Assembly (NCBI RefSeq): GCF_014203795.1
Contig: NZ_JACHJU010000004.1
Coordinates: 372,001 to 436,000 of the forward strand
Origin: Streptosporangium album
Lineage (GTDB): Bacteria > Actinomycetota > Actinomycetes > Streptosporangiales > Streptosporangiaceae
Length of the DNA: 64,000 nucleotides
Reading direction: 5' to 3'
Below the pieces are notes generated by a model. It did no database searches and was not told where the DNA came from. It saw nothing but the letters and a program-made list of their open reading frames with translations. Positions within the stretch are counted from its first letter, which is position 1. The number at the start of each line of letters is the position of its first letter. A program made the translations under genes and the position numbers. Positions 60,704 through 64,000 of the stretch are shown piece by piece.

Positions 60704-62216
60704 GGACGCTGTACTTATCGCGGGCGCCGGCCCCACCGGGCTGGCCCTGGCCATTCACCTGGCCCTGCACGACGTCCCCGTCCGCGTCATCGACGACGCC
60801 GCCGCCCCCGCCACCACCTCCCGGGCCCTCGGCCTGCAACCACGCGGCGTCGAGGTGCTGGAACGGATCGGCGCGCTCGGCGACCTGCCGCAACGCTCCC
60901 AGTCCTTCCTCGACATGTCCTATAACGAAGGACCACGCACCGTGCTGCGCCTCCACGTCGGCCAGGCCGTCGCGGACCAGCCGAAACAGGCACTGCTAAT
61001 CTCGCAAGCCGAAGTCGAGGGCGCGCTGCGGCAGCGGTTAGCCGAGCTCGGCGGCACCGTGGAGTGGGGCACCCGGCTGATTGCTGCCCAACAGGACGGC
61101 ACGAGCGTCACCGCCACCGTCCAGACAGCCGACAGCGCCGAACACCACCTCGAGACCCACTGGCTGATCGGCTGCGACGGCGCGCACAGCACGGTACGCA
61201 AGCTCGCCGGAATCGGCTTTCCCGGCCGCAAACTCCTCGAACGCCTGCTGATGGTCGACGTGCGGGCCCGGTGGCCGTTCGACAAGAACGGCAGCACGAC
61301 CTGGATGGACGCCGGTCATATGCTGTCGGTCACCGCGCTACCGGACGACACCTGGCGGGTGTTCACCGAACCACCGCCAGACCTGCCGGACCAACTGTCC
61401 GACAGCGAGATCACCGACAGGGTGCTGAGCGAGTTCTCCCGCCGCAGCGGCGTCAGCCTCGACACGGTCACCGACATCCGCTGGGCCTCGGAGTTCCGGA
61501 TCCACCGCCGACTCGCCGACGCCTATCGCCGCGGCCGGATCCTGCTGGCGGGCGACGCGGCACACATTCAGAGCCCCACCGGCGGACAGGGACAGAACAC
61601 CGGACTGGGCGATGCGGAAAACCTGGCCTGGAAGCTGGTCCTGGTCGCTCGCGGCCGCGCCGACCAGCGACTGCTCGACACCTACGAAGGCGAACGACGC
61701 CCGCTGGCCCGCAACGTCTTGCGCGCCACCAGCACCGCCGTGGGCATCATGCTGCCCCACACCCCGTGGAAACGCCTGGTCCGCGACAAGGTCGTCCTGC
61801 CGGTCGTCCGCCTGCCCGCCATACAGCGCCGGCTGTGGCTGGCCGCCTCCCAACTCGGCATCAACTACCGCGGCGGACCGCTGGCCCCCACCTCACACCG
61901 GTGGATGCCCGGCCTGCATCCAGGCGACCGGATGCCCGACCTCGCCTGCCGACGTCTCGACGGCGGCGAGACCACGCTCCACGCCGCGATCTCCGGGAGC
62001 TGGGTGGTGCTCGCCGCCGACCCGCGCACCGCCGCCCGCCACGCCGAGGCCGCCGCCGCACAACTGGGCGCCGACCTGGTCATCGCGCTCACGCCGGTGG
62101 AGCCGGACTCGCGCGACGTGGTGCTGATCCGCCCTGACGGGCACATCGGTTGGCGTGACCGTCCGGCACCCGACAAACTGACGGCATGGCTAACCCAGGT
62201 GCTGCGGCCGGCGTAG
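60702..62216 (+). CDS. FAD-dependent aromatic monooxygenase
   Basis: The product is 504 aa. GxGxxG in LIAGAGPTGLALAIHL; DG motif IGCDGAHSTVR; GD motif ILLAGDAAHIQSPTGGQGQN. A C-terminal thioredoxin-like domain follows (about 400-500, GSWVVLAADP). It belongs to the class A hydroxylases such as MHPCO, PgaE or rifampicin monooxygenase. ATG 60702 is used in preference to GTG 60699. It overlaps tetR by 31 bp. Confidence 0.9.
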   Translation: MDAVLIAGAGPTGLALAIHLALHDVPVRVIDDAAAPATTSRALGLQPRGVEVLERIGALGDLPQRSQSFLDMSYNEGPRTVLRLHVGQAVADQPKQALLISQAEVEGALRQRLAELGGTVEWGTRLIAAQQDGTSVTATVQTADSAEHHLETHWLIGCDGAHSTVRKLAGIGFPGRKLLERLLMVDVRARWPFDKNGSTTWMDAGHMLSVTALPDDTWRVFTEPPPDLPDQLSDSEITDRVLSEFSRRSGVSLDTVTDIRWASEFRIHRRLADAYRRGRILLAGDAAHIQSPTGGQGQNTGLGDAENLAWKLVLVARGRADQRLLDTYEGERRPLARNVLRATSTAVGIMLPHTPWKRLVRDKVVLPVVRLPAIQRRLWLAASQLGINYRGGPLAPTSHRWMPGLHPGDRMPDLACRRLDGGETTLHAAISGSWVVLAADPRTAARHAEAAAAQLGADLVIALTPVEPDSRDVVLIRPDGHIGWRDRPAPDKLTAWLTQVLRPA

Positions 62217-62785
62217 AACGCCACGGCCGCCCACGCGACCCGGAAAACGACGCCGCCATCCTGGACGCGGCGTTGGACCTGCTGATCGAACGCGGCGCGG
62301 CGGGCACCAGCATCGAAGCGGTCGCCCAACGCGCCGGCGTGGCGAAGCTGACCGTCTACCGGCGCTGGCGAGCCAAAGAGGATCTGCTGATGGCCGCGCT
62401 GGAACACGCTCGCGCCCCCGACATGGACGCGCCTCCGGCCGGACAGTCGATCGACGAGCTGGTCGCGTTCGTCGCCGAGTTGCTCAGCCGGCCCCGCTTC
62501 CGTGCGCTGATGGCGCGGGTCATCGGCGCCTCGGTGGACTACCCGAAACTGGTGAGCGCCTACACCGAGCGCTACCTCCGGCCACGGTTGGACGCCCTGG
62601 CGGAGATCGCGCAGCAGGCCATCGACGCCAGGCGCTTCCCGCCGGACACCGATCCGAGCGTCATCCAGGACATCCTGGCCAGCTCGATCGGATCTGTCCT
62701 TCTCCAGCATCCGGAGGACGTGACCGCAGCACAGATCGAGCGCCGGCTACGCATCCTGCTGCACCACATCGGATACCAGCCTTGA
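62186..62785 (+). CDS. TetR-family transcriptional regulator
   Basis: The product is 199 aa. The helix-turn-helix is AAILDAALDLLIERGAAGTS, then IEAVAQRAGVAKLTVYRRWR. The C-terminal ligand domain has RFRALMARVIGASVDYPKL. It is co-translated with the monooxygenase and likely represses it through the operator at 60665-60703. Confidence 0.9.
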   Translation: MANPGAAAGVERHGRPRDPENDAAILDAALDLLIERGAAGTSIEAVAQRAGVAKLTVYRRWRAKEDLLMAALEHARAPDMDAPPAGQSIDELVAFVAELLSRPRFRALMARVIGASVDYPKLVSAYTERYLRPRLDALAEIAQQAIDARRFPPDTDPSVIQDILASSIGSVLLQHPEDVTAAQIERRLRILLHHIGYQP

Positions 62786-63217
62786 CCTCCTAGGTTGGGC
62801 CTTCGCCGAGACACCGCTGCCGAGGTTCCACAAGGGAGGTCAGTCTCGACGACGATCTCGACGAGGACGTCGTCGGGCGCGGTAGACCCCGGAAACGGGC
62901 AGCAGTTCGGCGCCATCGCCAGAGCCGGTTTGGCCCTCTGTTCGCAATTCTTACGAGCACCCCTTGATCTTGTCCGTTATCGAGGGACTTCCGGACACAA
63001 AGATCACCGTCACCGAGCGCCACCCCACCAGGCACTCCACCATCTAGAGCAAGATCAAGATCAAGGCCGGGCTGCATCGGAACCGGAACGTACGCCAACG
63101 GCCCCGAGCGCCCTCGATCAGCACCCACCCCGACCTGCGGGAAGGCGCTTACCGTACGAAACGGTTCCGTTGCAGGTCCACCCCCGAGGCCGCGCCGCCC
63201 GCGCTGCCGGGCTGCGT
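62786..63217. other. Gene-poor stretch, no gene supported
   Basis: Open frames here are low-complexity shadows. A plus-strand piece near 62965-63042 (LILSVIEGLPDTKITVTERH) looks protein-like but matches nothing I recognise. It may be a relic. No terminator is evident. Confidence 0.35.
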
Positions 63218-64000
63218 TCAAGCGGGGCCACCGCTCCGTCTGCGGCTGAGCACCGCGGCGATCGGTATGGCCGCCGCCAGGCCGCTGAGCAGTACCGCGG
63301 CGAGCGCTCCCAGGACGGCCGGCTCGTTGCCGAAGGAGATGCCGACGGCGGCCAGCGCGGGCCCCGCGTTGCGCACCGCCGCGACGCTTCCCATGGTGGT
63401 GCGGCGCGTCGGCGATCCGGTGGCCAGCACCGTGCCGGTGGCGAACGCGGCGATGGCCAGGACGAACCCCGCGAGCAGGGTGCGTGAGCCGAGCAGCGCG
63501 ACGACGTCGTGCCAGGTGCCCAGGAGCATGCCCGCCAACATGATCAGGAACGTCACGTTCGAGACCTTGGCGGCGACGGGGTGCCACGATCGCGCGGTGG
63601 GCGGCGCGTAGTGGCGCAGGGCCAGTCCGACGGCGAACGGTACGAGCTGCAGGATGGCCACGGTCCGCACCAGTGCGGCCACGTCGAGGGAGATGGCCCC
63701 GCCACCCTTGGCCGCGGTGAGGATGCCGTTGGCCGCCGGGCCGAAGGTGATGCTGCCGACGGCGGCGAGCAGCACCTGCATCGCCGCGCCCGCGACCACG
63801 TCTCCCTTCTGCACCATGCCCAGTTTCGCCCCTAACGGTCCACCCGGCGACGACGCGACCAGGACCAGCGCTATGAAAGGCGCCGTGGGCAGGCCGAACA
63901 GCGCGGCGACGCCCCAGCCGAGCAGCGGGACGGCCACCAGGTTGGCCGCCAGCGCCAGCAGGAGCAGCGGCGGGTCCGCCAGGACGGCACGCAACTCCGG
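63218..64000 (-). CDS. Bile-acid:sodium symporter (SBF/BASS)-like transporter, 5' end outside the window
   Basis: At least 259 codons are present, with about eight predicted membrane helices. Family-like segments are ALVLVASSPGGPLGAKLG, LQLVPFAVGLALRHY and GSVAAVRNAGPALAAVGIS. The frame stays open to the right edge, so the first helices and start codon are cut off. Such proteins move organic anions or steroids with Na+. The substrate is unknown. Confidence 0.75.
   Translation of the reverse strand, partial: PELRAVLADPPLLLLALAANLVAVPLLGWGVAALFGLPTAPFIALVLVASSPGGPLGAKLGMVQKGDVVAGAAMQVLLAAVGSITFGPAANGILTAAKGGGAISLDVAALVRTVAILQLVPFAVGLALRHYAPPTARSWHPVAAKVSNVTFLIMLAGMLLGTWHDVVALLGSRTLLAGFVLAIAAFATGTVLATGSPTRRTTMGSVAAVRNAGPALAAVGISFGNEPAVLGALAAVLLSGLAAAIPIAAVLSRRRSGGPA

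Noticed and set aside
62796-62809. TGGGCCTTCGCCGA resembling a box after tetR
   Set aside because: Only about 10 of 14 positions match and no gene follows within range.
1-64000. tRNA, rRNA, CRISPR arrays, prophage or replication origin
   Set aside because: No cloverleaf, repeat-spacer series, phage structural genes or DnaA-box cluster was recognised on reading both strands; a covariance-model search was not possible here.

Overview
The window is very GC-rich and reads as chromosome of a filamentous actinomycete. The mix of dormancy-type stress genes, a LuxR-LAL regulator, an S8 protease, multicopper oxidase, P450 and many IS families fits the Streptosporangiales (Nonomuraea/Streptosporangium type), but that placement is an inference. 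No rRNA, tRNA or CRISPR array was seen.

The dominant theme, from base 1 to about 54 kb, is an expanded hypoxia/dormancy island resembling the Mycobacterium tuberculosis DosR (DevR) regulon. It holds a DosR-like response regulator (7207-7848), an intact DosS-like double-GAF histidine kinase (35801-37501) and broken second copies of each. It also holds six universal stress protein genes, one cut by the left edge and one with a shrunken first domain. Other members are an Hsp20, three CBS-domain proteins, FtsH, an Rv2004c-like kinase/ATPase, a beta-phosphoglucomutase/GH65 pair, two decayed P-type ATPases and a GNAT/acyl-CoA synthetase. A phosphoribosyltransferase/hydrolase fusion, two split-barrel flavin-type proteins, an Rv1733c-like membrane protein, a zinc alcohol dehydrogenase and a type II NADH dehydrogenase complete the set. 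About 33 copies of a 14-bp near-palindrome (consensus GGGACYTTCGGCCC, the DosR-box pattern) lie at about 20 loci. Most are pairs 22-23 bp apart, and several have a -10-like hexamer 33 bp downstream of the proximal box.

Layout. 1-6.2 kb: USP start, phosphotransferase relic, PRTase-hydrolase, ftsH, Rv2004c-like gene, ISL3 relic. 6.2-10.5 kb: AsnC relic, dosR, truncated dosS, DoxX and SulP relics, USP. 10.5-12.2 kb: IS200/IS605 element with a catalytically incomplete TnpB. 12.2-21 kb: broken P1B ATPase-hemerythrin, two USPs, pgmB-GH65, broken Mg2+ ATPase. 21.1-24.3 kb: IS701 element split by an ISAzo13-like element. 24.4-30.6 kb: GNAT-acyl-CoA synthetase, CBS protein, truncated dosR, hsp20, orphan box pair, two USPs. 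30.9-35.8 kb: multicopper oxidase, second IS605-type element, IS982 element. 35.8-45.2 kb: dosS, LAL regulator, small acidic ORF, giant subtilisin-like protease. 45.3-54.1 kb: CBS proteins, NDH-2, MFS, hydrolase, HTH-split-barrel, ADH, Rv1733c-like and split-barrel genes. 54.1-56.8 kb: DUF5996 gene and transposon debris. 56.7-64 kb: MarR/MFS/P450, FAD monooxygenase/TetR and an SBF-type transporter cut by the right edge.

The island looks like a functioning regulon undergoing rearrangement. IS insertions, duplicated two-component genes decaying reciprocally, and several internal deletions (some in frame) sit beside intact operons with well-formed operators.
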